From contig NZ_WMIE01000002.1 of the NCBI RefSeq assembly GCF_009711225.1, positions 248,001 to 312,000 of the forward strand: a stretch of DNA of 64,000 bases. The letters are read 5' to 3'. Below are positions 52,138 to 61,328 of the stretch, one piece after another. Each line of letters begins with the position of its first letter. Position 1 is the first letter of the stretch. Under the pieces are notes generated by a model. That model was not told the origin of the DNA, ran no database searches, and saw only the letters and a list, made by a program, of their open reading frames with translations. This stretch comes from Paracoccus aestuariivivens. Its GTDB lineage: Bacteria; Pseudomonadota; Alphaproteobacteria; Rhodobacterales; Rhodobacteraceae. The position numbers were made by a program, and so were the translations under genes.

Positions 52138-52166
52138 CAGATATGTGCAGTTTGCGAACCGTTCAA
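52138..52166 (-). promoter_or_regulatory. Putative promoter of the candidate sRNA
   Basis: On the minus strand TTGAAC (-35, 52161-52166), 17-bp spacer, and TATCTG (-10, 52138-52143). The first transcribed base would be at about 52131-52132, at the base of the 5' hairpin. Confidence 0.5.
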
Positions 52167-52266
52167 GGATGAAAACAAAAACAAAAGGAATGTCCGATAT
52201 GCATGTGCGGCATGGCTGTATCGGCCGACAGATTTTAAGGATGTGGAAACGGGTCGAGAGGACAGC

Positions 52267-53169
52267 CTAGCTGTCCGTCTCGTTTTGCAGTTTGCGGATC
52301 GACTGGATTTCCTCCAGCACGAAATCGCGGAAGGCGCTGACCCGCCGCGAGGTGCGCAGTTCCTCGGGGAAGGCGAGGAACACGGGCACTTCACCCGACT
52401 CGATTTCGGGCAGGACGCGGGTCAGTTGCGGGAAGTCCGCCGTCAGGTAGTCCGGCAATACGCCGATGCCGACATGATTGATGACGCCCTGAAGCACGCC
52501 GAAATAGTTATTCACCATCAGCATGGAGGTCATGTTGTGGGTCAGCAGCGTCTGCACCAGCACGGCACCCGAACTGACCTGAGGCGTTTGCGGGCTTTGG
52601 CAGATCAGACGATGCTGGCGAAGATCCTCGATCGTGTGCGGCGTGCCCATCCGTTCGAGATATTCGGGTGACGCGTAAAGCCGCATCCGGATGTTCAGCA
52701 AGCGGCGGCGGATCAGATCCTGCTGCGCAGGCTCCTTCATTCGGATGGCGACGTCCGCCTCGCGCATGGGAAGGTCCAGAACGCGCTCTTCCAGCATCAG
52801 GTCGATTTTCAGATCAGGGTAGCGTTCGTAAAGCTTTGCCAGTCGCGGGACCAGCCACATCGTGCCGAAGCCCGTGGTGGTCGTGACCTTCAATTCGCCG
52901 AAGACTTCTTCTTCGCTATCCCTGATTCGCGCGGCGGTTGTGTCGAGCTTGCGCACCATCGACGACGTGGCATCGAACAGCAATTCGCCCTGCTCGGTCA
53001 GGATCAAGCCGCGCGCGTGTCGGTGAAACAGCGTCGTTCCCAGTGAATCCTCGAGCGCGCGGATCTGTCGGCTCACTGCGGATTGGGAAAGATGCAGGAC
53101 GTCACCAGCATGGGTCAGCGACCCCGCATCGGCAACGGCGTGAAAAATTCTCAACTTGTCCCAGTCCAT
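52267..53169 (-). CDS. LysR family transcriptional regulator
   Basis: A 300-residue LysR-type regulator. The N-terminal helix-turn-helix is MDWDKLRIFHAVADAGSLTHAGDVLHLSQSAVSRQIRALEDSLGTTLFHR. The rest is the periplasmic-binding-like effector domain (TTTTGFGTMWLVPRLAKLY...). I start at MDWDKL (53169), the usual start; 23 more codons are open. It is divergent from the indolepyruvate oxidoreductase gene, the normal arrangement for a LysR regulator and its target; a palindrome of LysR type lies in the shared promoter region. Confidence 0.9.
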   Translation of the reverse strand: MDWDKLRIFHAVADAGSLTHAGDVLHLSQSAVSRQIRALEDSLGTTLFHRHARGLILTEQGELLFDATSSMVRKLDTTAARIRDSEEEVFGELKVTTTTGFGTMWLVPRLAKLYERYPDLKIDLMLEERVLDLPMREADVAIRMKEPAQQDLIRRRLLNIRMRLYASPEYLERMGTPHTIEDLRQHRLICQSPQTPQVSSGAVLVQTLLTHNMTSMLMVNNYFGVLQGVINHVGIGVLPDYLTADFPQLTRVLPEIESGEVPVFLAFPEELRTSRRVSAFRDFVLEEIQSIRKLQNETDS

Positions 53170-53249
53170 GATCCAGCTTTCTTGTGGCATCAGCCATGCA
53201 ATTTTCGCAACGCTTACCACATAGGTGCAATGGGACAATATGCGACCCC

Positions 53250-53355
53250 ATGCAGAAATTTTCTTTATCGGTCAGTTTTGCTGACCTATAATGCATGAAG
53301 ACCAGTCATCGCGCTTGGGAGGGCAAGATGAACATGCAGGAATTTTCTTTATCGG
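53250..53355 (+). repeat. 22-bp near-identical direct repeat: oxidoreductase 5' end copied into its own promoter
   Basis: Positions 53250-53271 and 53334-53355 match at 21 of 22 bases (one A/G difference), both beginning ATGCAG. The right copy encodes MQEFSLS near the start of the oxidoreductase; the left copy starts a 13-codon frame (MQKFSLSVSFADL, stop at 53289-53291) that lies upstream of the likely transcription start. The distance between copies is 84 bp. Such identity is not expected by chance. Confidence 0.6.
53270..53292 (+). promoter_or_regulatory. LysR-type palindrome overlapping a consensus -10 of the oxidoreductase gene
   Basis: GGTCAG-TTTTG-CTGACC (53270-53286) is a perfect dyad that contains the LysR-type pattern T-N11-A (TCAG...CTGA). 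It abuts TATAAT (53287-53292), an exact -10 hexamer, 36 bp before the start codon at 53328. A protein bound here would overlap RNA polymerase. The divergent LysR regulator is the natural candidate. Confidence 0.55.
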
Positions 53356-56300
53356 ACCGGTTCGACCTGACCAAGCGACACGTGTTGCTGAACGGGACTC
53401 AGGCATTGGTCCGGTTGATGCTGATGCAATCGGCCCGGGACAAGGCGGCTGGCCTGAATACGGCAGGGCTTGTGACGGGATATCGCGGATCGCCATTGGG
53501 GGGTGTCGATCTGCAGATGATGAAGTCGAAAAAGGAGCTGACCGCAGCGCAGGTTCTTTTCCAGCCCGGCCTAAACGAGGATCTGGCGGCTACCGCGATC
53601 TGGGGTAGCCAACAGGCCGAGTTACGCGGCGAGGGCAAGCATGACGGTGTCTTCGCGCTGTGGTACGGCAAGGGGCCGGGTGTCGACCGTACGGGCGACG
53701 TGATGCGCCATGCCAATATGGCTGGATCATCGTCACATGGTGGCGTCATCATGGCGATGGGCGACGACCATACCGGCGAAAGCTCGACCGTGTTGCACCA
53801 GTCCGATTGGGCCATGGTTGACGCCTATATTCCGGTGCTTTCTCCGGCAGGCGTTCAGGAAATCCTTGATTTCGGGCTTTATGGTTTTGCCCTTTCGCGC
53901 TTTGCCGGAGTGTGGACCGGCCTCAAGACCATGAAGGATACGATCGAGGCCACCAGCGTCGTCGATGGGGATTCCTTCCGGCTGAAATTCGTCTTGCCCG
54001 ACTTTGCGCTGCCTCAGGGCGGGCTCAATATCCGCCTTGGCGATACTCCCGTCGCGCAAGAGGCGCGGATGATCGACTACAAGCGTTTTGCTGCCGAGGC
54101 CTTTGCCCGCGCGAACCGCATCGACCATCCGGTCTGGAACAAACCCGGTGCGAGGATCGGCTTTGTCGCAGCCGGCAAGAACTGGCTGGATCTGGTCCAT
54201 GCCCTGTCGCTGCTGGGTATTGATGAGGCCGAGGCCGACCGGCTTGGCATCTCGACCTACAAGGTGGGCCAGACATGGCCCATGGACATGAAAAGCTTTC
54301 AGGAATGGTCCGAGGGTCTGGAGGTCATCGTCGTCGTCGAGGAAAAACGCAAACTGATCGAGATTCAGGTCAAGGAAGCGATCTTCGACAATCGCCACGG
54401 GCGTCGTGTTCTGGGTTGGAAGCACGACCGGACTCACGAAGAATTGTTCCCGACCCGCTACGCGCTCGACCCTGTGATGATTGCGCAAAAATTGGGCAAC
54501 ATCCTGATCGAGGAAGGTCGCGGGACCGAAGCGATCAAAGCGGGGTTGCAGCGACTGACGGAAGTGCGCCGCAACGACAACGCGCCCGAAATCGCGACGC
54601 GGACGCCGTGGTTCTGTTCGGGCTGTCCGCATAACACCTCGACCCGTTTGCCCGAGGGTGCGCGTGCTTATGCCGGTATCGGCTGCCATTACATGGTGCA
54701 ATGGATGGACCGCGACACCTCGGGGTTCACACATATGGGTGGCGAAGGGGCGAACTGGATCGGTGAAGGGCCGTTCAGCAAAAGGAAGCATATTTTCCAG
54801 AACCTTGGCGACGGAACCTATAACCATTCAGGCTCGCTCGCGATCCGCGCGGCCAAGGCGGCGAATGCCAACATCACCTACAAGATCCTGTTCAACGACG
54901 CCGTCGCGATGACCGGAGGCCAGCCGAACGAGGGTGGGCTGACCGCTCCGCAGATCGTGCGCGAATTGCAGGCGATGGGCGTTTCTCCGGTGATCGCGGT
55001 CTATGACGAGAAAGAGGAAATCGACCGCAACCAGTTCCCCTCGGGCCTGCGGTTCGAGGAACGCGCCTCGATGATGTCTGTGCAGAAGGAACTGGAGCAT
55101 GTCGGCGGTGTCAGCGCCATCGTCTATATCCAGACCTGCGCCGCCGAGAAACGCCGCCGCCGCAAGCGCGGCAAGTTCCCTGATCCCGACCGGCGCGTCT
55201 GGATCAATCCCGAAGTCTGCGAGGGTTGTGGCGATTGCGGGGTGCAATCGAACTGCGTCTCGATCGTGCCGAAGGAAACCGTGCTTGGCCGCAAACGTGC
55301 TATCGACCAATCCAGCTGCAACAAGGATTACTCCTGCGTGAAGGGGTTCTGTCCCAGCTTCGTCTCGGTACGCGGGGCGAAGCTGCGGCGTCCGAAGGCC
55401 GCTGCACTGGACTTGCCGCATTTGCCGCAGCCCGAACTTCCCGCGATCCACGGCACACATAATGTGGTCATCACCGGAGTCGGCGGTACTGGCGTTGTGA
55501 CCATCGGTGCGGTGCTGGCTCAGGCTGCGCATATCGACGGCAAGGGCGCGGGCATGATGGAGATGGCGGGCCTTGCGCAGAAGGGCGGCGCGGTCCACAT
55601 CCATTTGCGGCTTGCGAACCGCCCCGAAGATATCAGCGCGATCCGTGTCGCCGTGGGCGAGGCGGATTGTGTGATCGGCGGCGATCTGGTGGTGACGGCA
55701 GGCGCGAAAACCATCGGTCTGATGACAAAGGGGCGCTCTGGCGCGGTGGTGAACGATCACGAGATCATCACCGGCGAGTTCACCCGCAACCGCGATTTCC
55801 AGATTCCGGCAGATCGGCTGCGGGTGTCGTTGCAGGCCCGGCTGGGCGAGAAAGTCGAGTTTTTCGACGCTTCGACCCTAGCGCTGCGGTTGCTGGGGGA
55901 TTCGATCTATTCGAACATGCTGGTTACTGGCGCGGCATGGCAGCAGGGACTGATCCCACTGAGCGAACAGGCGATCCTGAAAGCGATCGAGCTAAACGGC
56001 GCGAAAGTGGCCGAGAACCAGCGTGCCTTCCAGATCGGTCGTTGGGCGATGCTGGCTCCGGTAGATGCCGCCACGTTCATGGCCGAACCCGGGAAGGCGG
56101 ATGCTGCGATCGATCCGGTTGCCTACCGCGCGGCGCACCTTGTCGATTATCAGGGAGAGGCGTTGAAAGGGCGTTTTCTTGAACTGGTCGCACTGGCGCC
56201 ATCATCGCTGAGGGACAGCGTCGCGCAGGGCTATTGCAAACTTCTGGCCTATAAGGATGAATACGAGGTCGCGCGCCTGCACCTGTCCAGTGCCGCCCAA

Positions 56301-56726
56301 GTCGCCGAGGAGTTCGAGGACGAGGCCAAGTTGAGCTTCCATCTGGCCCCTCCGTTCATGCCGGGGCTTGATCCGGATGGGCGTCCGCGCAAACGCGAGT
56401 TCGGACAATGGGTGTTGCCTTTCTTCCGGTTGCTGGCGCGGATGAAGTCCTTGCGCGGAACTGTGCTTGATCCGTTCGGCTATACGGCCGAGCGACGGGC
56501 CGAGCGTGCGGCCATCGCCGAATACGAAGCCGATATGCGTGAAGTACTGCCAGCGGTGACGCCCGCAACATTGGCGTTGGCGCGCGAACTGGCCGAATTG
56601 CCGCTGTCGGTGCGCGGCTACGGTGCTGTCAAGCATGCCGCCGCAGGTATCGCCGCCCAGCGACGCCTTGAGTTGCTGGATGCCATCCGGCAGGGCGGGA
56701 CGCCTATGGCGCAGGCCGCCGAATGA
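53328..56726 (+). CDS. Indolepyruvate ferredoxin oxidoreductase family protein (fused IorA-IorB type)
   Basis: A 1132-residue fused 2-oxoacid:ferredoxin oxidoreductase. It oxidises aryl pyruvates such as indolepyruvate to aryl-acetyl-CoA with ferredoxin as acceptor. The alpha part has [15 protein letters not shown] and the TPP-binding region [10 protein letters not shown]...[18 protein letters not shown] (GIGCHYM, EGANWIG). A ferredoxin-like pair [18 protein letters not shown] and [15 protein letters not shown] follows (about residues 640-690). The gamma domain [42 protein letters not shown] comes next, then a C-terminal DUF6537-like part. The true start is ATG 53328 with GGGAGGG upstream; the longer frame is not preferred. 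Divergent from LysR. Confidence 0.9.
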   Translation: MNMQEFSLSDRFDLTKRHVLLNGTQALVRLMLMQSARDKAAGLNTAGLVTGYRGSPLGGVDLQMMKSKKELTAAQVLFQPGLNEDLAATAIWGSQQAELRGEGKHDGVFALWYGKGPGVDRTGDVMRHANMAGSSSHGGVIMAMGDDHTGESSTVLHQSDWAMVDAYIPVLSPAGVQEILDFGLYGFALSRFAGVWTGLKTMKDTIEATSVVDGDSFRLKFVLPDFALPQGGLNIRLGDTPVAQEARMIDYKRFAAEAFARANRIDHPVWNKPGARIGFVAAGKNWLDLVHALSLLGIDEAEADRLGISTYKVGQTWPMDMKSFQEWSEGLEVIVVVEEKRKLIEIQVKEAIFDNRHGRRVLGWKHDRTHEELFPTRYALDPVMIAQKLGNILIEEGRGTEAIKAGLQRLTEVRRNDNAPEIATRTPWFCSGCPHNTSTRLPEGARAYAGIGCHYMVQWMDRDTSGFTHMGGEGANWIGEGPFSKRKHIFQNLGDGTYNHSGSLAIRAAKAANANITYKILFNDAVAMTGGQPNEGGLTAPQIVRELQAMGVSPVIAVYDEKEEIDRNQFPSGLRFEERASMMSVQKELEHVGGVSAIVYIQTCAAEKRRRRKRGKFPDPDRRVWINPEVCEGCGDCGVQSNCVSIVPKETVLGRKRAIDQSSCNKDYSCVKGFCPSFVSVRGAKLRRPKAAALDLPHLPQPELPAIHGTHNVVITGVGGTGVVTIGAVLAQAAHIDGKGAGMMEMAGLAQKGGAVHIHLRLANRPEDISAIRVAVGEADCVIGGDLVVTAGAKTIGLMTKGRSGAVVNDHEIITGEFTRNRDFQIPADRLRVSLQARLGEKVEFFDASTLALRLLGDSIYSNMLVTGAAWQQGLIPLSEQAILKAIELNGAKVAENQRAFQIGRWAMLAPVDAATFMAEPGKADAAIDPVAYRAAHLVDYQGEALKGRFLELVALAPSSLRDSVAQGYCKLLAYKDEYEVARLHLSSAAQVAEEFEDEAKLSFHLAPPFMPGLDPDGRPRKREFGQWVLPFFRLLARMKSLRGTVLDPFGYTAERRAERAAIAEYEADMREVLPAVTPATLALARELAELPLSVRGYGAVKHAAAGIAAQRRLELLDAIRQGGTPMAQAAE

Positions 56727-56790
56727 CATAAATCATGGCAATCCCTCGCGGCGCGTCCTAAAAAGACCCGTCGCGAGCAGGAGGCTAGTC

Positions 56791-57603
56791 ATGGCGGTAG
56801 GTGTATTCGATTCGGGTCTTGGTGGTCTGACGGTGCTGGACGCCATCGCCGCCCGTTTGCCTGATCTGCCCTTGGTCTATCTGGGTGACAACAAGCATAC
56901 CCCCTACGGCGTCCGCGATGCCGACGACATTTTCAACCTGACCTGCGCGGGTGTCGAACGCCTTTGGGCCGAGGGTTGCGATCTGGTGATTCTGGCCTGC
57001 AACACGGCGTCCGCAGCGGCGCTGAAGCGCATGCAGGAAAGCTGGTTGCCGCCGAACAAGCGCGTGTTGGGCGTGTTCGTTCCGATGATCGAGGCGCTGA
57101 CCGAGCGTCGCTGGGGCGACAATTCTCCTCCGCGCGAGGTCGAGGTGAAGCATGTCGCGTTGTTCGCAACGCCCGCGACCGTGGCCAGCCGCGCCTTCCA
57201 GCGCGAACTGGCGTTTCGGGCCATTGGTGTCGATGTGGAAGCCCAACCCTGCGGCGGCGTCGTCGATGCGATCGAGATGGGCGATGAAATCCTTGCCGAG
57301 GCGCTGGTGACCAGCCATGTCGAAGCCCTGATGCGCCGTATGCCGCGGCCCGAGGCCGCGATCCTTGGCTGCACTCATTATCCTTTGGTTCAGGCTGCAT
57401 TCCAGAATGCCTTGGGCGAGAATGTGAAGGTCTATTCCCAGCCGAATCTCGTTGCGGAAAGCCTTGAGGATTACTTGAAGCGGCACCCCGAACTTGTTGG
57501 TTCGGGCACGGTGTCGCGCTTTCTGACGACTGGCGATCCGGTTCGGGTCTCGGGCAAAGCGACACAGTTCCTGCGCTATCCCATCAAGTTCGAAGCAGCC
57601 TGA
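56791..57603 (+). CDS. murI: Glutamate racemase
   Basis: A 270-residue enzyme that makes D-glutamate for peptidoglycan. The N-terminal [16 protein letters not shown], catalytic Cys70 in ILACNTASA, and the second catalytic Cys in [10 protein letters not shown] are clear. The start is at ATG 56791 with CAGGAGG 8-9 bases upstream; a longer frame upstream overlaps the oxidoreductase end. It begins a run of genes (ccmE, lysis pair, ccmF) on the plus strand. Confidence 0.95.
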   Translation: MAVGVFDSGLGGLTVLDAIAARLPDLPLVYLGDNKHTPYGVRDADDIFNLTCAGVERLWAEGCDLVILACNTASAAALKRMQESWLPPNKRVLGVFVPMIEALTERRWGDNSPPREVEVKHVALFATPATVASRAFQRELAFRAIGVDVEAQPCGGVVDAIEMGDEILAEALVTSHVEALMRRMPRPEAAILGCTHYPLVQAAFQNALGENVKVYSQPNLVAESLEDYLKRHPELVGSGTVSRFLTTGDPVRVSGKATQFLRYPIKFEAA

Positions 57604-57621
57604 GATATCAGGTTTTATGCG

Positions 57622-58065
57622 ATGAAATCTCTCAAGAAAAAGCGCCGCATTCAGGTTCTCATCGCCACGGCAGTGGCGTTGATCCTTGCTGTGGGGCTGA
57701 TCGGTTACGGGTTCCGCGATGGGATCAACCTGTATCGCTCACCCAGTCAGATGGCCGAGAATCCGCCCGCTGTGGGCGAAGTTTTCAGGCTCGGTGGTCT
57801 GGTCGAGGATGGCACATTGCAGCGCGGCAATGGCGAGACGGTCAGCTTCAACGTGACCGACGGCGGCGCCTCTGTTCCGGTACGGTTTACCGGCGTCCTG
57901 CCTGACCTGTTCGCCGAAGGTCAGGGCATGATCGGTACCGGAAAGATGGAAGGCGCGACCTTTGTCGCCAGCGAAATCCTTGCCAAGCACGATGAAAACT
58001 ACATGCCCCGAGAAGTCATCGACTCGCTCAAGGAGCAGGGCGTGTACGAGGATCCGAATTCCTGA
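57622..58065 (+). CDS. ccmE: Cytochrome c maturation protein CcmE
   Basis: A 147-residue periplasmic haem chaperone anchored by one N-terminal helix (about residues 9-30). Haem binds covalently to His123 in AKHDENYMP, and Tyr127 is the axial ligand; both are present. The OB-fold segment VGEVFRLGGLVEDGTLQRG is typical. It carries haem to CcmF. The gene begins 18 bp after murI, and ccmF, ccmH follow further downstream; a two-gene lysis cassette lies between. Confidence 0.95.
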   Translation: MKSLKKKRRIQVLIATAVALILAVGLIGYGFRDGINLYRSPSQMAENPPAVGEVFRLGGLVEDGTLQRGNGETVSFNVTDGGASVPVRFTGVLPDLFAEGQGMIGTGKMEGATFVASEILAKHDENYMPREVIDSLKEQGVYEDPNS

Positions 58066-58081
58066 CGCAACGCGCGGCAGC

Positions 58082-58096
58082 TTAACCAAGGATTAA
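58082..58096 (+). promoter_or_regulatory. CtrA-type binding site upstream of the lysis cassette
   Basis: TTAA (58082-58085), CCAAGGA, TTAA (58093-58096): a perfect TTAA-N7-TTAA full CtrA site, in the 78-bp gap between ccmE and the endolysin gene. In alphaproteobacteria CtrA controls cell-cycle, motility and, in Rhodobacter capsulatus, gene transfer agent genes. Confidence 0.6.
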
Positions 58097-58143
58097 TTGC
58101 CTAAGAACAGCCTTCTGGACAGTTCTTCCAAAGGGGGCTGAAC

Positions 58144-58755
58144 ATGAAGACCGTCGAGCAGATCGCTGCCGAGATCGTCGCGCGTGAGGGGGGCTACGTC
58201 AACGACCCCGACGATCCGGGTGGCCCGACCAATTTCGGCGTCACTCTGGCGACGTTGCGCCGCTTGGGTCTTGACCGGACCGGCGATAGCAAAATCGACC
58301 TTGCGGATCTGAAGGCCATCAACAAGGCCGATGCTGTTCGCATCTTCGTTGACCACTATTTCCTCAAGCCAAGACTGGGCGAACTTCCTGCCGCTTTGCA
58401 GGCCTCGGTCTTTGATATGCAGGTCAATGCTGGTGCAACGGCCGTGAAGATCCTGCAACGCCTGCTAAGTCAGATGGGATTCACAACGACCGACGACGGG
58501 GTTGTCGGACCCAAAACCATCGAAGCCGCGCGTTTGGCCGAGATAGCGGCCCGTGCCTTTCTGGCCGATGCCTATGGCATAGCGCGGCGCAATTATTATT
58601 ACGCGCTGGCCGATGCGCGACCCGCCAGCCGAAAGTTTGCCCGTAGCAGTTCGGGGGGCAAGGGCGGTTGGATCACGCGGGCGGAAGAGTTCGTCTCGGC
58701 CCGCTATCATCTGACAATGGCAGAACATCAATCAAGGGTCGCCGCATGGGGATGA
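58144..58755 (+). CDS. GH108-type endolysin (holin-associated N-acetylmuramidase)
   Basis: A 203-residue peptidoglycan hydrolase. The N-terminal GH108 domain has the motif AREGGYVNDPDDPGGPTNFGVT with catalytic Glu15. The C-terminal half (QASVFDMQVNAGATAVKILQRLLSQMGF... DDGVVGPKTIEAARLA) is the peptidoglycan-binding domain usually found in this family. It has no signal peptide, so export must be through a holin, whose gene overlaps its end by 10 bp. Such pairs are used for phage or gene transfer agent release. A CtrA-type site lies upstream. Confidence 0.9.
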   Translation: MKTVEQIAAEIVAREGGYVNDPDDPGGPTNFGVTLATLRRLGLDRTGDSKIDLADLKAINKADAVRIFVDHYFLKPRLGELPAALQASVFDMQVNAGATAVKILQRLLSQMGFTTTDDGVVGPKTIEAARLAEIAARAFLADAYGIARRNYYYALADARPASRKFARSSSGGKGGWITRAEEFVSARYHLTMAEHQSRVAAWG

Positions 58756-59276
58756 TGGACCGGTTTCTGGGCGCAGGCAGCGCCGTCACCACGGTTGCTA
58801 ATGCGGCGACCGGCATGGCCGAAGTTTTCCGCGAAAACTCGACGCGCCGCATGGAATTGAACGAAGAAGCCTATGCCCGCGCCATGACCGAATTGGCCGG
58901 AGAATTCGCAACGGCTCCGCATGGCTGGTTCGATGGCTTGATGAATGCATTGAACCGGATGCCAAGGCCGCTTCTGACCTTGGGGACCATAGGGCTGTTC
59001 GCCTATGCCATGATCGAGCCCGTCGGTTTCGGCCTGCGGATGGAGAACCTAAATCTGGTGCCCGAACCGCTGTGGTGGCTGCTGGGTGCCATCATCAGTT
59101 TCTATTTTGGCGCACGCGAGGCGCATTATTTTCGTGCGCGCCCGCGGATCCCGATCCCGCCGCGTGAAGCGCCTCAGGCGGCTATGCCATCCCCCGTCGC
59201 GGCTGTCGTGGTCACGAATGACTTCCCCGATAATGCCGCACTGCGGGACTGGGCCGCGTCACGCGCAACGGAATGA
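58746..59276 (+). CDS. Three-TM holin family protein (GTA release type)
   Basis: A 176-residue protein starting MGMMDRFLGAGSAVTTVANAA, inside the endolysin end. The N-terminal amphipathic segment is followed by hydrophobic stretches at about residues 75-95 (PLLTLGTIGLFAYAMIEP) and 107-125 (LWWLLGAIISFYFGAREAHYF). The pattern GARE-HYFRAR and MDRFLGAGSAV... match the Pfam family of three-TM holins described for gene transfer agent release (PF11351). The C-terminus is Pro/Ala-rich. It would make inner-membrane holes for the endolysin. Confidence 0.87.
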   Translation: MGMMDRFLGAGSAVTTVANAATGMAEVFRENSTRRMELNEEAYARAMTELAGEFATAPHGWFDGLMNALNRMPRPLLTLGTIGLFAYAMIEPVGFGLRMENLNLVPEPLWWLLGAIISFYFGAREAHYFRARPRIPIPPREAPQAAMPSPVAAVVVTNDFPDNAALRDWAASRATE

Positions 59277-59362
59277 CGTGATTGCGACCAGATAGGCGGC
59301 GGCGAGGGCTGGCCTGAATGCCCTGCCGCCGTTATCCTTCGCGCAACTGCCCGGAGGAGCAC

Positions 59363-61324
59363 ATGAACGCGGAAATTGGCCATTTTGCCTTGATCCTCGC
59401 TTTTGCTGTGGCTGTGTTCCAGATGATCGTGCCCATGATTGGCGCGGCCAAGGGCTGGACCGGCTGGATCGAAAGCGCCCGACCTGCTGCGGTGGCCCAG
59501 ATGGGGCTGATCGCGATCTCTTTTGCCGCGTTGACGATGGCTTTTGTGACCTCGGATTTTTCGGTCAAGCTCGTGTTCGAGAATTCGCACACAGCCAAAC
59601 CGTTGATCTATAAAATCTCGGGCGTCTGGGGCAATCACGAAGGCTCGATGCTGCTTTGGGTGCTGATCCTTGCGCTGTTTGGAGCGGCGGCTGCGGTGTT
59701 CGACGCGAACCTGCCGCCCAGTCTTCGGGCGCGGGTGCTGTCGGTGCAAGGCGCGATCGGCGTCGCCTTCCTTGCGTTCATCCTGTTCACGTCGAACCCG
59801 TTCCTGCGGATGGAGTCGGCCCCCTTCAACGGGCGTGACCTGAACCCGCTGCTGCAGGATCCGGGTCTCGCGTTCCATCCGCCGTTTCTTTACCTTGGTT
59901 ATGTCGGCCTATCGATGGCGTTCAGCTTCGCAGTCGCCGCCCTGATCGAGGGGCGCGTCGATGCCGCTTGGGCGCGCTGGGTCAGGCCCTGGACATTGGC
60001 GGCCTGGGTTTTCCTGACCATCGGTATCGCGCTGGGATCGTGGTGGGCCTATTACGAACTTGGCTGGGGCGGGTTCTGGTTCTGGGACCCGGTCGAGAAT
60101 GCCAGCTTCATGCCGTGGCTTCTGGCCGGAGCCTTGCTGCATTCGGCGATCGTGGTCGAAAAGCGCGAGGTGCTGAAAAGCTGGACCATTCTTCTGGCGA
60201 TCATGGCTTTCGGTTTTTCGCTGATCGGAACGTTCATCGTGCGGTCCGGCGTCATCACCTCGGTCCACAGCTTTGCCAACGACCCCGAGCGTGGCGTCTT
60301 TATCCTCGCCATTCTTGCGGTTTTCGTCGGCGGGGCGCTGACGCTTTACTCTGCCCGCGCGACATCGATGCAGGCCAAAGGGGCCTTTGCCCCCGTCTCG
60401 CGCGAGGGGGCGCTGGTCCTGAATAACATCCTGCTTGCCGTCTCGGCATTCGTCGTTTTCATCGGGACGATCTGGCCGCTGCTGGCCGAGATGCTATGGG
60501 ATCGCAAACTCTCGGTCGGGCCGCCCTTTTTTGAGAAAGCGTTCACCCCCTTCATGATCGCCTTGGCAATCGTGCTGCCCTTGGGCGCGATCATTCCGTG
60601 GAAGCGTGGCAAACTGGATCGGGTCTTTGCGCCATTGCGCAGCGCGCTGGTTTTTGCCGTTGCGGTCATGCTGCTTGTCTATGCCGTCTCGACAGGTCAT
60701 TCCGCCCTTGCCGTGATCGGTGCGGGGCTGGGGGCGTGGCTGATCGGCGGTTCGGTTGTCGATCTGTGGCTTCGGACGGGCAATTCGGGCTGGTCCCGAC
60801 TTTTCAGATTGCCCCGCGCAGACTGGGGCAAGGCGATTTCACATGGCGGGCTGGGCGTGACCTTCATCGGTGTGAGCCTGCTGATGGCTTGGCAGGTCGA
60901 GGACATCCGCGTGGCTCAGGTCGGCGAGACCTTTACTGTCGCGGGCTATAATATCACACTGGAAAATGTCGAGGAACTGCCCGGCCCGAATTACGATTCG
61001 ACGGTTGCCACCATGAGTGTGGCGAAAGACGGGCGGCAGGTGGCATTGCTTCATCCCGAAAAGCGCGTCTATCCGGTTCAGGCCATGCCCACGACCGAAG
61101 CTGCGATCCAGAACCGCTTGTTCCGCGACCTTTATCTGGTGATCGGCGACCCGCAACAGGGCGGAGGCTGGGCTGTTCGCAGCTATATCAAACCGTTCGC
61201 AAGCTGGATATGGCTGGGTTCGGCACTGATGGCCTTGGGCGGGTTGATCAGCCTGAGCGACCGGCGCTACCGGGTGGCTGCGGGCGCGGTGCGAACCGCC
61301 AATGCCATCCGTCCGGCGGAGTGA
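59363..61324 (+). CDS. ccmF: Cytochrome c maturation haem lyase subunit CcmF
   Basis: A 653-residue polytopic membrane protein that attaches haem to apocytochrome c in the periplasm. The haem-handling WWD motif is in WAYYELGWGGFWFWDPVENASFMPWL. The N-terminal block LVFENSHTAKPLIYKISGVWGNHEGSM and conserved His residues are present; about 14-15 hydrophobic segments are visible. ATG 59363 has GGAGGAG upstream. It follows the lysis cassette by 86 bp and precedes ccmH. Confidence 0.95.
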   Translation: MNAEIGHFALILAFAVAVFQMIVPMIGAAKGWTGWIESARPAAVAQMGLIAISFAALTMAFVTSDFSVKLVFENSHTAKPLIYKISGVWGNHEGSMLLWVLILALFGAAAAVFDANLPPSLRARVLSVQGAIGVAFLAFILFTSNPFLRMESAPFNGRDLNPLLQDPGLAFHPPFLYLGYVGLSMAFSFAVAALIEGRVDAAWARWVRPWTLAAWVFLTIGIALGSWWAYYELGWGGFWFWDPVENASFMPWLLAGALLHSAIVVEKREVLKSWTILLAIMAFGFSLIGTFIVRSGVITSVHSFANDPERGVFILAILAVFVGGALTLYSARATSMQAKGAFAPVSREGALVLNNILLAVSAFVVFIGTIWPLLAEMLWDRKLSVGPPFFEKAFTPFMIALAIVLPLGAIIPWKRGKLDRVFAPLRSALVFAVAVMLLVYAVSTGHSALAVIGAGLGAWLIGGSVVDLWLRTGNSGWSRLFRLPRADWGKAISHGGLGVTFIGVSLLMAWQVEDIRVAQVGETFTVAGYNITLENVEELPGPNYDSTVATMSVAKDGRQVALLHPEKRVYPVQAMPTTEAAIQNRLFRDLYLVIGDPQQGGGWAVRSYIKPFASWIWLGSALMALGGLISLSDRRYRVAAGAVRTANAIRPAE

Positions 61325-61328
61325 TCCG

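Noticed and set aside
53250..53291. Translated upstream ORF of the oxidoreductase gene
   Set aside because: The 13-codon frame ends at the -10 hexamer, so it lies upstream of the likely transcription start and should not be in the mRNA.
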